In this document: in pieces, positions 27,377-36,689 of the stretch | Position numbering within the stretch: the first letter of the stretch is position 1 | How the letters are laid out: every line of letters begins with the position of its first letter | Source of the DNA: CAWVWD01 sp965662365 | GTDB taxonomy: Bacteria; Bacteroidota; Bacteroidia; Chitinophagales; Saprospiraceae | DNA length: 64,000 bases | Assembly (NCBI GenBank): GCA_965662365.1 | Contig: CBFIHR010000016.1 | Location: 1-64,000 of the forward strand | Direction of reading: 5' to 3' | Notes under the pieces: generated by a model | What the model was told of the DNA's origin: nothing | The model's input: the letters and a program-made list of their open reading frames with translations, nothing else | Database searches by the model: none | Position numbers and translations under genes: made by a program

Positions 27377-27498
27377 TTAGTTTAGTAGTTTATGTAGTTT
27401 AATTAGTTTTAGCGGTTTATGTAGTTTAAGTAGTGCGTTTTGGTAGTCCGTGATAACTATTCGAACTACCAAAACTATGAAACTACTTAAACGATTTT
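27377..27498. repeat. Period-9 tandem array with inverted counterpart between the two POT genes
   Basis: Bases 27377-27439 read as about seven 9-mers (TTAGTTTAG, TAGTTTATG, TAGTTTAAT, TAGTTTTAG, CGGTTTATG, TAGTTTAAG, TAGTGCGTT). Bases 27464-27498 hold the complementary series (AACTACCAA, AACTATGA, AACTACTTA). The reverse complement of the right arm aligns with 27423-27451 with a short gap. Ends one base inside the stop of the upstream POT gene. Confidence 0.75.
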
Positions 27499-29218
27499 AA
27501 TGTGCTGATTCGATTTCTGAATCTTCTGCTCCGTGCGTTAATCGCTTCAATGGTTTTAAGAATAAAATAATGATTAAACCAAAGACAGCTGTCAATCCAA
27601 ATATGAATAGGAAAGTGTTATATTCTCTATTATTTTGAACTTCATAGACTTCTAATACACCACTGTAATTTTTCCCGTCACCTTTATTTTGCTTGATTTT
27701 TTTTGCTTCTACATCTTTTGTAAAACGTAAGGTAGCATGTAGTTGATTATCTTTAGTCGCTGCTTCATCTTTCAGCATTCCGATCAACGTTTCTTTGGCA
27801 TTATCCTCTTCGTGATAAGCTATAAACTCTGCAAATGAGGTATTATCACCTTCTTTGAAAGATAGAATTTTGACTTCCTCACCTTCAAGATAAATATTCG
27901 CTTTTAGATTAAAATCCATATCCGCTTGAAGTAAAGTATCTGTATAATTAGCTAAATCATCCTTTGAGGCAATCAAATCGATTTTTACAGGTTCAGCTTG
28001 TGCAGATTCTCCGATACTTCCTGCCAATTTATTACCAAAACCAGTTGCCGCAAAATAAACACCCATCATAATCGAGGCATATTTTACAGGTGCTAATTTT
28101 GTGATAAACGATAAAGCTACAGGCGAAGCACAAAGCTCACCAATTGTATGTAATAAGTAAGCTAATACTAACCAGAACATTGCTGATTGTCCGAATGGCT
28201 CAGAACCAGCTTGATTCGCTGCCGCTGCCATCATTAAGAAACCAGAACCCATGATAATCGTACCAACAGCCATTTTGAATAAGGACGAAACTTCTTTCCC
28301 TTTTCGTTTTCTATTGACCCAGTAAGCTGCTACCGAAGTACCAAATATGATAATAAATGCAGCGTTGACAGATTGAAACCAACTTGCAGGAACATCAAAA
28401 TTTAATAACGAAATCGTTAAGTTAACTTTCTCTTTGGCATAAATATTCAACAAACCACCTGCTTGCTCAAATGCTCCCCAGAATACAATGATAATAATGA
28501 AGGATAATAACAAAACAATCATTCTATCTTTCTCGACTTTCGTCAATGGTTTGTTCATCAATTCTTTATCAGGATTATCGTTATTCCCTAAATAATCACC
28601 AATACCAACTAAGAACTTTTGCCCCCACATATAAACCGCTTGACCCAATACCATTCCGATACCTGCCAAACCGAATCCATAATGCCAACCAATATTTTCT
28701 CCAACATAACCGACAATTAAAGCAGACAAAAATGCTCCGATATTAATACCAATATAGAAAATGGTAAAACCTTTATCTCGTCGATCATCACCTGGTTTAT
28801 ACAATCCACCAACCATAGTAGAAATATTCGGTTTCAAACAACCAACCCCTAAAATGATTAAACCTAAACCGGTATAAAATGCCCAAAGTGCTTCAACTGC
28901 CAAGATTCCGTGACCTGCACAAAGCAGTAAACCACCGAGCATTACGGTTCGTTTTTGACCTAACAATTTATCGGCTAAAATACCGCCCGGAATTGACATC
29001 ACATAAACCAACATTGTGTACCAACCATACAATTCTAAGGCTTCTCCTTTTGTCCAACCTAATCCACCGTCCTCGATAGAAGAATAAATATATAACACTA
29101 AAATGGCACGCATTCCATAGTAAGAGAAGCGTTCCCACATTTCCGTAAAAAATAGTACATACAACCCAACAGGATGTCCAAACATTTCCCGTTGATGAGG
29201 TGCTTTAATTGCTGACAT
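27497..29218 (-). CDS. POT-family peptide transporter (paralogue 2) with a large loop insertion
   Basis: A 573-residue POT transporter with EMWERFSYYGMRAIL in helix 1 and FTIFYIGINIGAFLS in the following conserved region. Compared with its neighbour it lacks the acidic central loop but carries an extra hydrophilic segment of about 130 residues (about 404-532) between the last two membrane helices, where paralogue 1 has only about 12 residues. The insertion is rich in Asp, Glu, Lys and Asn and contains probable beta strands. It probably faces the periplasm, which is inference from topology. It is upstream of paralogue 1 in the same direction and may be co-transcribed with it. Confidence 0.9.
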   Translation of the reverse strand: MSAIKAPHQREMFGHPVGLYVLFFTEMWERFSYYGMRAILVLYIYSSIEDGGLGWTKGEALELYGWYTMLVYVMSIPGGILADKLLGQKRTVMLGGLLLCAGHGILAVEALWAFYTGLGLIILGVGCLKPNISTMVGGLYKPGDDRRDKGFTIFYIGINIGAFLSALIVGYVGENIGWHYGFGLAGIGMVLGQAVYMWGQKFLVGIGDYLGNNDNPDKELMNKPLTKVEKDRMIVLLLSFIIIIVFWGAFEQAGGLLNIYAKEKVNLTISLLNFDVPASWFQSVNAAFIIIFGTSVAAYWVNRKRKGKEVSSLFKMAVGTIIMGSGFLMMAAAANQAGSEPFGQSAMFWLVLAYLLHTIGELCASPVALSFITKLAPVKYASIMMGVYFAATGFGNKLAGSIGESAQAEPVKIDLIASKDDLANYTDTLLQADMDFNLKANIYLEGEEVKILSFKEGDNTSFAEFIAYHEEDNAKETLIGMLKDEAATKDNQLHATLRFTKDVEAKKIKQNKGDGKNYSGVLEVYEVQNNREYNTFLFIFGLTAVFGLIIILFLKPLKRLTHGAEDSEIESAH

Positions 29219-29607
29219 AGTTCTTTAGATTTTAATACTTTAGTTTTGACTTTGTGAGTAGTTGATTCTATAATTTTGAATACAAAAAATGAATTAACGA
29301 ATAATCCATTATTCACGAAAGCGTTTTATTTGGTTTTTTTGGTAAAAAGTACCAATAATGTTATTAAAGACGGAAAAATACCATTTTTTTGGCATACCAA
29401 TTATAACAAAGCTGCAAAACCATTTGAAAATCGTATTTTTTGATATAAAATCGATATTTTTAAAAAACGCCAAAGTAAATCAAGAAGCCTTTTGAGAAAT
29501 TACCAAAAGTAGAATTACCAAAAAAGGAATTTTGACTATTTAGAGTTTTCTAAACAATCAAAATTCCTTTTTTATAACCTATTATTTTGAATAATTACAA
29601 TCGCTGG
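29219..29607. other. Intergenic region between the POT genes and the FadL-like gene
   Basis: This 389-nt AT-rich stretch contains the strong minus-strand terminator at 29520-29573, immediately preceded by two copies of a roughly 15-nt unit containing AATTACCAAAA (29496-29526). No gene was recognised. Confidence 0.65.
29520..29573 (-). terminator. Strong terminator of the FadL-like gene
   Basis: A perfect 16-bp stem (29520-29535 with 29558-29573) with an additional inner TTTAG/CTAAA stem. Read on the minus strand it ends in a T run. Confidence 0.8.
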
Positions 29608-31071
29608 TTAGAATCTAAACCCAATCGTTCCAACAAATTGCGTTTTAGAAACAGAATTAGCCACAGACGGATTTTCAGTCGCTCCAGGAACGGTGTAAGG
29701 CGTATAAGTTTCGTTATACAGACCACGAGCAATGCCTAAGTCCAAAAATAAACTCTTTTCACGCATACCGACTCCAAAACTCATGTTTGTTTGGCCGCCT
29801 CTGATATCAAAATTATCTTGATAAGGCGACATCGAATACCCGAGACCTCCACGAACGGCAAAAACACCATATCGAGCTTCTCCACCAACTCTTAAATTCA
29901 CAACAGCATCAAAGTTATTTATTATTTCTGTATTCAAATCTTGTTCAAAGCTTGGATCTGTTTCGAAGTTAAATTGTGAAGCTGCATAATCTACATATTC
30001 GATATCTCCCGAAATAAATCCGTGTTTGCCAAATAAAAATCCGACACTACCAATTGCTCTCCACGGAGAAATTAAGTTATAAGAAAAATTAGAAATAGAA
30101 GATTCAGCAGGTGTAATATACTGCGTCCCTGCGATTGTTATATCAGACTGAATTGATGTATAATATTGGTCGGTTAGATTGAAAAAGGTTGGTGTATGAA
30201 TAGCTGCACCAAACCGAACATTTTGATTCATTCTATACACAACGCCCAATTTGGCATTAAAACCAACGCCAGTTGTACTAAAAAACTCATCAAAAGTCAT
30301 ACTGTTAAACTCCGAACTAACGCCTAACTCGTCGGTTTCTGTATAGTTTTTCGTTTCTTCATAGCGAACAAACGGCAAACCAACTGTTACCCCAACGTAC
30401 AATTTATGACGATAATTTCCACCTAAAGTTAAATTCAAATCGTTAACCGAACCTGAACGAATCACAGTTTGCTCTTTTTTGAGTAATTGAGTGCCATCGG
30501 GATCGATTAAATATTGATCATCGGGTGTGTCACCTAATTGAAACAAAATACCAGCGTCATAAGCGATTCCTTCTTCAAATTCATATAAATTATCCGGTAC
30601 ATTACCATTAGCAAATGTTAGCCAACGTTCGGCAATCGTTCCCACAGTTGTTCCTTCGTAGAAAAACTCTTGATTGTTGTTCGTCAACCGATTCGTACCG
30701 ATACCGAAATTAACGGATTTCCAATCGGACGCATTGCTTGTTTTTGAGAATACGACGCCAATATTATTTAAGTTAATATTTGTTCGATTGTCATCAAATT
30801 CCGCTTCTGCAAAAGTCGAACCTGTACGAGCAAAATTCAAACTTGGCGTAATCATTAAAGTTGATTTGCGATAAGCTGCAATGCCGGCCGGGTTGATACT
30901 TAACGTACCAAAATCGCCTCCGAAAGCACTCAACGCACCGCCGGTAGCAATCGAACGAGCTGTTCCACCAGAGTTAAGTTGAGAATATCGTAGGGCATCC
31001 TCTATCGTTTGTGCGGACAAGTCGAGGGTAAAAAGACAACTTACCAAAAATGTGATGATTAATTTATTCAT
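29608..31071 (-). CDS. OmpP1/FadL-family outer-membrane beta-barrel protein
   Basis: A 487-residue exported protein. The signal peptide ends near DLSAQ (about residue 21), followed by DALRYSQ and a Gly-rich plug-like segment (RSIATGGALSAFGGDFGTLSINPAG, read in parts) typical of FadL/TodX-like barrels. Alternating beta strands fill the rest, ending with FVGTIGFRF (terminal Phe), a common outer-membrane barrel signature. Relatives transport hydrophobic compounds; the substrate here is unknown. Transcribed alone. Confidence 0.82.
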   Translation of the reverse strand: MNKLIITFLVSCLFTLDLSAQTIEDALRYSQLNSGGTARSIATGGALSAFGGDFGTLSINPAGIAAYRKSTLMITPSLNFARTGSTFAEAEFDDNRTNINLNNIGVVFSKTSNASDWKSVNFGIGTNRLTNNNQEFFYEGTTVGTIAERWLTFANGNVPDNLYEFEEGIAYDAGILFQLGDTPDDQYLIDPDGTQLLKKEQTVIRSGSVNDLNLTLGGNYRHKLYVGVTVGLPFVRYEETKNYTETDELGVSSEFNSMTFDEFFSTTGVGFNAKLGVVYRMNQNVRFGAAIHTPTFFNLTDQYYTSIQSDITIAGTQYITPAESSISNFSYNLISPWRAIGSVGFLFGKHGFISGDIEYVDYAASQFNFETDPSFEQDLNTEIINNFDAVVNLRVGGEARYGVFAVRGGLGYSMSPYQDNFDIRGGQTNMSFGVGMREKSLFLDLGIARGLYNETYTPYTVPGATENPSVANSVSKTQFVGTIGFRF

Positions 31072-31138
31072 AGTGATTTGTGTTTTGTTATTTAGTGTTT
31101 CAAAGTGTATAGCTTGAAAAATAGTAATTCTTTTTAAT

Positions 31139-31187
31139 AAAAATGGGTGAAGTTATGTGGAAGAACCACAAACCACACCCATTTTTT
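31139..31187 (-). terminator. Terminator of the Ser/Arg-rich protein gene
   Basis: AAAAATGGGTG (31139-31149) pairs with CACCCATTTTT (31176-31186), plus an inner GTGG/CCAC stem. Confidence 0.7.
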
Positions 31188-31260
31188 ATTTCAAAAATAG
31201 AATGAATTATAACTTTTATTGTAATAATCTTCTATTTAATTTGCTTCCATTGTAATTCTA

Positions 31261-32421
31261 TTATTTTCCGCCTCGTCCACCACGACTTGCACCACTTGAA
31301 CGGCTTGAAGAACCAGAACTACTACGAGTCGATGACCCTGAGCTTCTTGAAGGACTTCTACTTGGTGAAGCTGACGGACGACTACTGCTTCTTGATGGAG
31401 TAGTAGTAGGACGACTGCTACGACTTGGAGTGCTTGTACGGCTGCTACTTCTTGATGGTGAAGTAGTTGAGCCTGAACTTCTCGAAGAACGTGACGGAGA
31501 ACTTACACCACCGCCACTTCTGCTAGAGCGAGAAGGCGTTGTTGTTTTTGGTGTTGTTCTTGACGGAGTCGTTGTCGCAGGTCTTGTACTTCTCGCAGGG
31601 CGAGTTGAACTTGAACCTTGACGGCTTGGTGTAGTCGTTGTTCTCGTTGAACCTTGACGATTCGGACTTGTACGGCTCGGTGGTGTTGAATTAACATTTG
31701 AACCATTTGAGCTATTTGTGCCACGACGAGGTGTATTAACCACCGGACGACTGTTTGTGTTGCTGCCATTGTTGCCATACGAATCTAAAATTGGAGTATT
31801 TCCTCCTCCTCCAAAATTATTATTTGGACGAAATGCTCCGCCACCGCCGAAAGGTACACAAGCAGGATTATAAGCATTGAAACCGGCAGGATTTGCAAAT
31901 CCGTTATTCCAACCATTATTCCACCCTGGATTATTCCAAGAGTTCCAGCTGTTCCAACTGTTGAATCCATTGTTTCCCCACGTATTATATGGTGTATTCC
32001 ATGTGTTGTAAGGATTGAAAGGAGCAGCGTACGGATTGTACCAATTATTCCAACGGTTATAACGACGGAATGAATTGTAAGAATAAGCTGGTGCAATATA
32101 AATTGTTGTTACAGGAGCATAAGGATTATAATAATATGTATTTACATAATAATCGCTAAAATAACCTGTGTTACCAGAACGGTGAAAACGACGAATACGA
32201 GAGGAGTACTCATAATCATTGTCTACGTAATAATCCTCTTCAGTGTATTCAGATGAGTTATTATTATCAGCTGTTGAATATTCTGAATCATAAGTGACGT
32301 CGCTTACTGCGGCTACTTCGTCATTAGGATTATAATAAATATCGTCGTACTCTTGTGCGGTCAGTGTAAAGCTGCTTGCTGAAAAAACTGCTACAAAAGT
32401 TAATAAAATGAATCTTTTCAT
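31261..32421 (-). CDS. Secreted low-complexity protein with an Asn/Tyr/Trp-rich middle and Ser/Arg/Pro-rich tail
   Basis: About 386 residues from MKRFILLTFVAVFSASS. An in-frame ATG at 32523 would bury this signal peptide behind 34 residues, so I reject it. After cleavage near LTAQ come a Tyr/Asp-rich part, then an Asn/Trp/Gly/Tyr-rich stretch with short NNGW- and YNTW-like repeats (about 125-215). The last ~170 residues are built from SPSRSSR, TTTPSR and similar words, ending GGRGGK. No folded domain is recognised. A surface or extracellular-matrix role is only a guess. The repetitive codons also create long frames on the other strand, which are shadows. Confidence 0.75.
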   Translation of the reverse strand: MKRFILLTFVAVFSASSFTLTAQEYDDIYYNPNDEVAAVSDVTYDSEYSTADNNNSSEYTEEDYYVDNDYEYSSRIRRFHRSGNTGYFSDYYVNTYYYNPYAPVTTIYIAPAYSYNSFRRYNRWNNWYNPYAAPFNPYNTWNTPYNTWGNNGFNSWNSWNSWNNPGWNNGWNNGFANPAGFNAYNPACVPFGGGGAFRPNNNFGGGGNTPILDSYGNNGSNTNSRPVVNTPRRGTNSSNGSNVNSTPPSRTSPNRQGSTRTTTTPSRQGSSSTRPARSTRPATTTPSRTTPKTTTPSRSSRSGGGVSSPSRSSRSSGSTTSPSRSSSRTSTPSRSSRPTTTPSRSSSRPSASPSRSPSRSSGSSTRSSSGSSSRSSGASRGGRGGK

Positions 32422-32741
32422 AATAAATTTGTTTTTATAGTCAATTATTAGACTCTCTTCAATAATAAAGGTGTTTTTACTATTTTTGTTCCGAATATAC
32501 AACTTAATAACGGATTTCAACAACTCTTTTTTGCGAGTTTAACGTTTTGAGTAATGAAATTGTACTTTCATCTATTTAACGGAACATGTAAAATTACTAC
32601 TTAATATACATTTTTTTTAGTTCTTTTACAAACTATTGATTTTGAGTTGAATATCTGATTTGATAATTATAAAATTCTAAATAAATACGATACTACTTTT
32701 GGACGAAAGTCTTGTGAGAAAGTATCCAGAAACCAATAAAA
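32422..32741. other. Intergenic region before proS
   Basis: This 320-nt divergent gap is AT-rich, with a -7 box for proS at its right end. No other feature was recognised. Confidence 0.6.
32694..32701 (+). promoter_or_regulatory. proS -7 box
   Basis: TACTTTTG is an exact TAnnTTTG element 40 nt before the ATG. Confidence 0.5.
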
Positions 32742-34214
32742 ATGGCAACGAATAAAGAGATTACAAACCGCTCGGAAGGTTACTCGGAATGGTATAACAA
32801 CATTGTAAAAAAAGCAGGTTTAGCCAGTCATTCGGCGGTGAGAGGTTGTATGGTGATCAAGCCTTATGGATTTGCAATTTGGGAAAAAATGCAGGCTCAG
32901 TTAGATAAAATGTTCAAAGAAACTGGTCATCAAAATGCTTACTTTCCATTGTTTATCCCTAAGAGTTTTTTGAGTAAAGAGGCGGAACATGTAGAAGGTT
33001 TTGCGAAGGAATGTGCGGTGGTGACGCATCACCGATTGATGAACGACCCAAATGGTAGCGGTGTTATCGTTGACCCTGATGCAAAGTTGGAGGAGGAGTT
33101 GATTGTGCGACCGACTTCTGAAACGATTATTTGGAATACGTATCGAGATTGGATTTCGTCTTATCGTGATTTGCCATTATTGATTAATCAATGGGCAAAT
33201 GTAGTTCGTTGGGAGTTGAGAACTCGTATGTTTTTGCGTACTGCGGAGTTTTTGTGGCAGGAAGGGCATACGGCTCACGCTACGAAGGAAGAGGCAATTG
33301 AGGAAACAATTCAAATGATTAATATTTATGCTCAATTTGCGGAAGAATGGATGGCGGTACCGGTTATTAAAGGGGTGAAATCGGCAAATGAGCGTTTTGC
33401 AGGTGCGGAAGATACGTACACTATCGAGGCATTGATGCAAGATGGTAAGGCACTGCAGTCGGGAACTTCGCACTTCTTGGGGCAAAATTTTGCAAAAGCA
33501 TTTGATGTGAAATTCTTGAATCAAGGAAACAAGGAAGAGTATGTCTGGGCAACATCTTGGGGGGTTTCGACTCGATTGATGGGGGCGTTGATTATGACAC
33601 ATTCGGACGATAACGGCTTGGTTTTACCTCCGAAATTAGCTCCGTTACAAGTCGTGATTGTTCCAATTCCAAAGGCAAACGGTGCGATTACGGAAGTGGC
33701 AGAAGAGATTATGGCAGAGTTGAAAGCTAAAGGAATTACGGTAAAATATGATAGTGACAAGAAAAATCGTCCTGGTTTCAAATTTGCTGAATATGAGATG
33801 AAAGGTGTGCCTGTTCGTTTGGGAATCGGTAAACGTGACTTGGCAAATGGTGTGGTCGAAGTCGCTCGTCGTGATAATTTAACAAAAGAAAATGTACCGT
33901 TGGAGGGTATTGCTGATCATATCGAAAATTTATTGAATGATATTCAAGATAATTTATTGAATCGTTCTAAGCAATATCGTAGCGAACACACGACAAAAGT
34001 CGATTCTTGGGAAGAGTTTCAGTCGGTCTTGGAAGAGAAAGGTGGATTTATTTCTGCTCACTGGGATGGCACGACGGAAACTGAATTAAAAATAAAAGAG
34101 GCAACAAGAGCGACACTTCGCTGTATTCCGATGGATAATGAGCAGGAAGAAGGAAAATGCGTTTTGACTGGAAAACCGTCCAAACAGCGTGTTTTATTTG
34201 CGAAAGCGTATTAA
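32742..34214 (+). CDS. proS: Prolyl-tRNA synthetase (eukaryote/archaeon-like form)
   Basis: Charges tRNA-Pro. At 490 residues it lacks the editing insertion of the E. coli type and has the class II motifs (motif 2 region WANVVRWELRTRMFLRTAEFLWQEGHTAH, read in parts; motif 3 region TSWGVSTRLMGALIMTHSDD). The C-terminal extension ends in Tyr (RVLFAKAY), as in the eukaryote-like group used by many Bacteroidota. It is a single-gene unit. Confidence 0.96.
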   Translation: MATNKEITNRSEGYSEWYNNIVKKAGLASHSAVRGCMVIKPYGFAIWEKMQAQLDKMFKETGHQNAYFPLFIPKSFLSKEAEHVEGFAKECAVVTHHRLMNDPNGSGVIVDPDAKLEEELIVRPTSETIIWNTYRDWISSYRDLPLLINQWANVVRWELRTRMFLRTAEFLWQEGHTAHATKEEAIEETIQMINIYAQFAEEWMAVPVIKGVKSANERFAGAEDTYTIEALMQDGKALQSGTSHFLGQNFAKAFDVKFLNQGNKEEYVWATSWGVSTRLMGALIMTHSDDNGLVLPPKLAPLQVVIVPIPKANGAITEVAEEIMAELKAKGITVKYDSDKKNRPGFKFAEYEMKGVPVRLGIGKRDLANGVVEVARRDNLTKENVPLEGIADHIENLLNDIQDNLLNRSKQYRSEHTTKVDSWEEFQSVLEEKGGFISAHWDGTTETELKIKEATRATLRCIPMDNEQEEGKCVLTGKPSKQRVLFAKAY

Positions 34215-34322
34215 TAGTTATTTCGCTGATGGTTGAATACAAAAGCCTGAGTTGTTTTAGAACAATTCAGGCTTTTCTGATTTTAGGTAGATTAACGAAA
34301 GTGAGTTTATCTTTATTTTTTC

Positions 34323-35060
34323 TTAAAAATCATCGTCAAAGTTATTCCAATTATCGTCATCGGTCATTTTATCAATGTCCTCCATATCTTGAATTTGTTT
34401 TTTATACTCTTCCATTTTTTTATCGTGTTTATCAAGTTCTGCTTGATAATCATCACCATATTCGGCCTTCAGATATTCGATATGACGTTCTCGACTTCTT
34501 CGGTCTGCCTCTTCTTTGCGTTGTTGTCGTCTATTCTCCATTTTATTCCAAAAGACCTCTTCATCTTCTTCTGTCCAGACCGTTTCGTTCCAGCCTTCTG
34601 TATAATTCGCTAACTTTTTGCATTGACAATAATCGTCACCAAAAGCACACGTTCCGAATAGTTGCCCGTCTTGACAAACATCAAAGAAATTTGGATGCCA
34701 TGACATCCAGCCGTGCTGTTGTGACCACATCGACCGCATAACTCGATATTGTATCCGAATCGGTGTTTCAAACTGCACCACAAAATTACAATTAAAACCC
34801 TCTAACAATTTTTTTAACGCATGAAATAAAGTTTCAACCTGTTCATCATTTAAGCGTTCGGCAGGAGGCAGTTGTTCTTGTTTGATACTTGACCAATCTT
34901 CGATAGTTTTTACAGGGGCTTGTTCTTCGTCCTCTTCGCCCGAGAGCCAATCATCTAACTGATATCCTTCCTCTGGCACAATCCACGGTACTTGCAAATC
35001 ATCTCTGGCAATCTCAATATCTTGAATCAGCTGATTTATATATTTTTGCATAGGCTGCAA
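34323..35060 (-). CDS. Conserved acidic protein of unknown function with a cysteine cluster
   Basis: 245 residues, rich in Asp, Glu, Gln and Trp, with no signal peptide or membrane helix. The centre has LPPAERLNDEQVETLFHALKKLLE (read in parts), a pattern I associate with an unnamed Bacteroidota family. It is followed by the cluster TCAFGDDYCQCKK (about residues 135-147), which could bind a metal. The C-terminal third is a charged helix ending in an Asp-rich tail. A second Met at 35051 is a possible start. Function unknown. Confidence 0.7.
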   Translation of the reverse strand: MQPMQKYINQLIQDIEIARDDLQVPWIVPEEGYQLDDWLSGEEDEEQAPVKTIEDWSSIKQEQLPPAERLNDEQVETLFHALKKLLEGFNCNFVVQFETPIRIQYRVMRSMWSQQHGWMSWHPNFFDVCQDGQLFGTCAFGDDYCQCKKLANYTEGWNETVWTEEDEEVFWNKMENRRQQRKEEADRRSRERHIEYLKAEYGDDYQAELDKHDKKMEEYKKQIQDMEDIDKMTDDDNWNNFDDDF

Positions 35061-35107
35061 GCATTTTTGTTATTGATGATTCAAATTAGAAAATTATTAT
35101 TAAAAAT

Positions 35108-35142
35108 AAAAATCGGTATCACAATGATTGTAATACCGATTT
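35108..35142 (-). terminator. adk terminator
   Basis: AAATCGGTAT (35110-35119) pairs with ATACCGATTT (35133-35142), with CAAT/ATTG inside. A-rich on the left, giving T on the minus strand. Confidence 0.7.
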
Positions 35143-35230
35143 GAAAAAAGGGAGTAGAAGCGACGATTCAAAGAATATTTGAACTGTTCTCCTAAGTCCG
35201 CTTAATTTTTGATATAATTATTAAAAATAA

Positions 35231-35794
35231 TTATCCTATGTGTGTATCAATAACATCGAATAGTCGATTTGAAATTTCTTCAACTGTACCAACGCCATCT
35301 ACAAAGGTTGTTTTGTTACTTTGGCTATAAAAATCAGCAACTGGAGAAGTTTGCGTTTTATAGACTTCGATGCGATTTTTGATAATATCTACATCTGCAT
35401 CATCGGCACGTCCTGAGGTTTCTGCACGACCTTTAAGGCGTTCAATCAAGATTTCATCAGGGACATCTAAAGCCACTAAAGCGGTAACGTTCAATAATTC
35501 GTCTAATGCTTTTGCTTGAGGAACGGTGCGAGGAAAACCATCTAAAATGTATCCTTTTACATCTTTGTTTGCGTCCATTTTATTTTTCAACATTCCGATA
35601 GTTACAGAGTCGGGAACCAGCTCCCCTTTTTTGATGTAACTTTTCGCCTCTAAGCCAAGAGGGGTATCATTTTTCATTTCATAGCGAAATAAATCACCTG
35701 TTGAAATATGCAACAAACCATATTTTTCAACTAAATTGACTGCCTGCGTACCTTTGCCACTTCCTGGAGGACCAAATAAAATTAGTGTTATCAT
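35231..35794 (-). CDS. adk: Adenylate kinase
   Basis: Interconverts AMP, ADP and ATP. The P-loop GPPGSGKGTQ is at residues 7-16, and DGFPRT and the short-lid arginine region GRAETSGRADD are present. With 187 residues it is the short form without a zinc-type LID domain. The frame is open to an ATG at 35854, but that would add 20 residues before the standard start and lies within the promoter, so MITLILFGPPG is chosen. Confidence 0.96.
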   Translation of the reverse strand: MITLILFGPPGSGKGTQAVNLVEKYGLLHISTGDLFRYEMKNDTPLGLEAKSYIKKGELVPDSVTIGMLKNKMDANKDVKGYILDGFPRTVPQAKALDELLNVTALVALDVPDEILIERLKGRAETSGRADDADVDIIKNRIEVYKTQTSPVADFYSQSNKTTFVDGVGTVEEISNRLFDVIDTHIG

Positions 35795-35851
35795 GTAATT
35801 TTTAACTTGTTTTGTGAATAGATAGATAGTTTCACTCATTCCAAAGCAGTA

Positions 35852-35884
35852 CAAAAATAAGCAACGAAGTTCGTAAAGTGCAAT
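35852..35884 (-). promoter_or_regulatory. adk promoter
   Basis: On the minus strand TATTTTTG (35852-35859) is an exact TAnnTTTG -7 box, with a near-consensus ATTG (35881-35884) 21 nt upstream. Transcription would start downstream of the longer alternative adk ATG, supporting the shorter protein. Confidence 0.55.
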
Positions 35885-36033
35885 TTTGTTAAACTTTTAC
35901 ACTTTTTACTGATAATTGTCAATAATTTATGAAACGACCACTTTGGATATTTCGGTAATATTTGTGTTGATTTGTACTAATTTGTGGGGAATAGTTTCTT
36001 GGTCACCTACTACAATAAACGATAAACATTCCT

Positions 36034-36041
36034 TAATTTTG
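36034..36041 (+). promoter_or_regulatory. miaE -7 box
   Basis: TAATTTTG fits TAnnTTTG, 17 nt before the ATG. No -33 element is evident. Confidence 0.4.
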
Positions 36042-36058
36042 TTGAAAAACGGACAGTC

Positions 36059-36679
36059 ATGTTTAAAAATAATCATCAAGAATTAACAACAAAGCGTGTT
36101 TTAGGGCTAAAGTTACCAACAGATCCTCGTTGGGTAGATTTGGCAGAAATGGACTTAGGCGAGATTTTGACCGATCATGCTTATTGCGAACAAAAAGCGG
36201 CGACAGCTTGTATTTCATTGATTCAGCAGTTTCCTGAAAGAGAGGAATTAGTAGAAGAGTTAGCGCCAATTGTAGCAGAAGAATGGGGACATTTTCGGGC
36301 GGTCTTATCCGAAATGAAAAAACGAGACTTAAAATTAGGCAAACAACGCAAAGACGAATATGTAAATAAGTTGTTGGCTTTTCAGAAAAAGGGCGGAAGT
36401 CGAGAGGATCGATTATTAGAAAAATTATTGGTTTGTGCTTTGATAGAAGCGAGAAGTTGTGAACGTTTCAGACGTTTGGCTTTAGATATTTCAGACGATA
36501 AGTTAAAATCTTTTTACTATAAATTCATGGTTTCTGAAGCAGGACATTATCGCTTGTTTATTCAATTAGCAAAAACCTACAACGACCCCGAAAAAGTCGA
36601 TAAACGATGGGACGAATACTTGGCTTACGAAGCCCAAATATTAGAAACTTTAGAAGTTAGAGGCGATAGAATGCACTGA
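36059..36679 (+). CDS. miaE: tRNA-(ms2io6A)-hydroxylase
   Basis: A non-haem di-iron oxygenase that hydroxylates the isopentenyl group of ms2i6A37 in tRNA, an oxygen-dependent step. 206 residues, with Glu/His ligands in EEWGHFRAV, EARSCERFR and SEAGHYRLF on a four-helix ferritin-like bundle. It acts after MiaA and MiaB, neither of which lies in the window. It sits upstream of the histidine kinase, separated by a 155-nt region containing a repeat palindrome. Confidence 0.93.
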   Translation: MFKNNHQELTTKRVLGLKLPTDPRWVDLAEMDLGEILTDHAYCEQKAATACISLIQQFPEREELVEELAPIVAEEWGHFRAVLSEMKKRDLKLGKQRKDEYVNKLLAFQKKGGSREDRLLEKLLVCALIEARSCERFRRLALDISDDKLKSFYYKFMVSEAGHYRLFIQLAKTYNDPEKVDKRWDEYLAYEAQILETLEVRGDRMH

Positions 36680-36689
36680 TTTCAGTAGC

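Noticed and set aside
31430..31778. Long open frames on both strands across the Ser/Arg-rich gene
   Set aside because: They are shadows of repetitive Ser/Arg/Thr codons; only the minus-strand frame with a signal peptide is credible.
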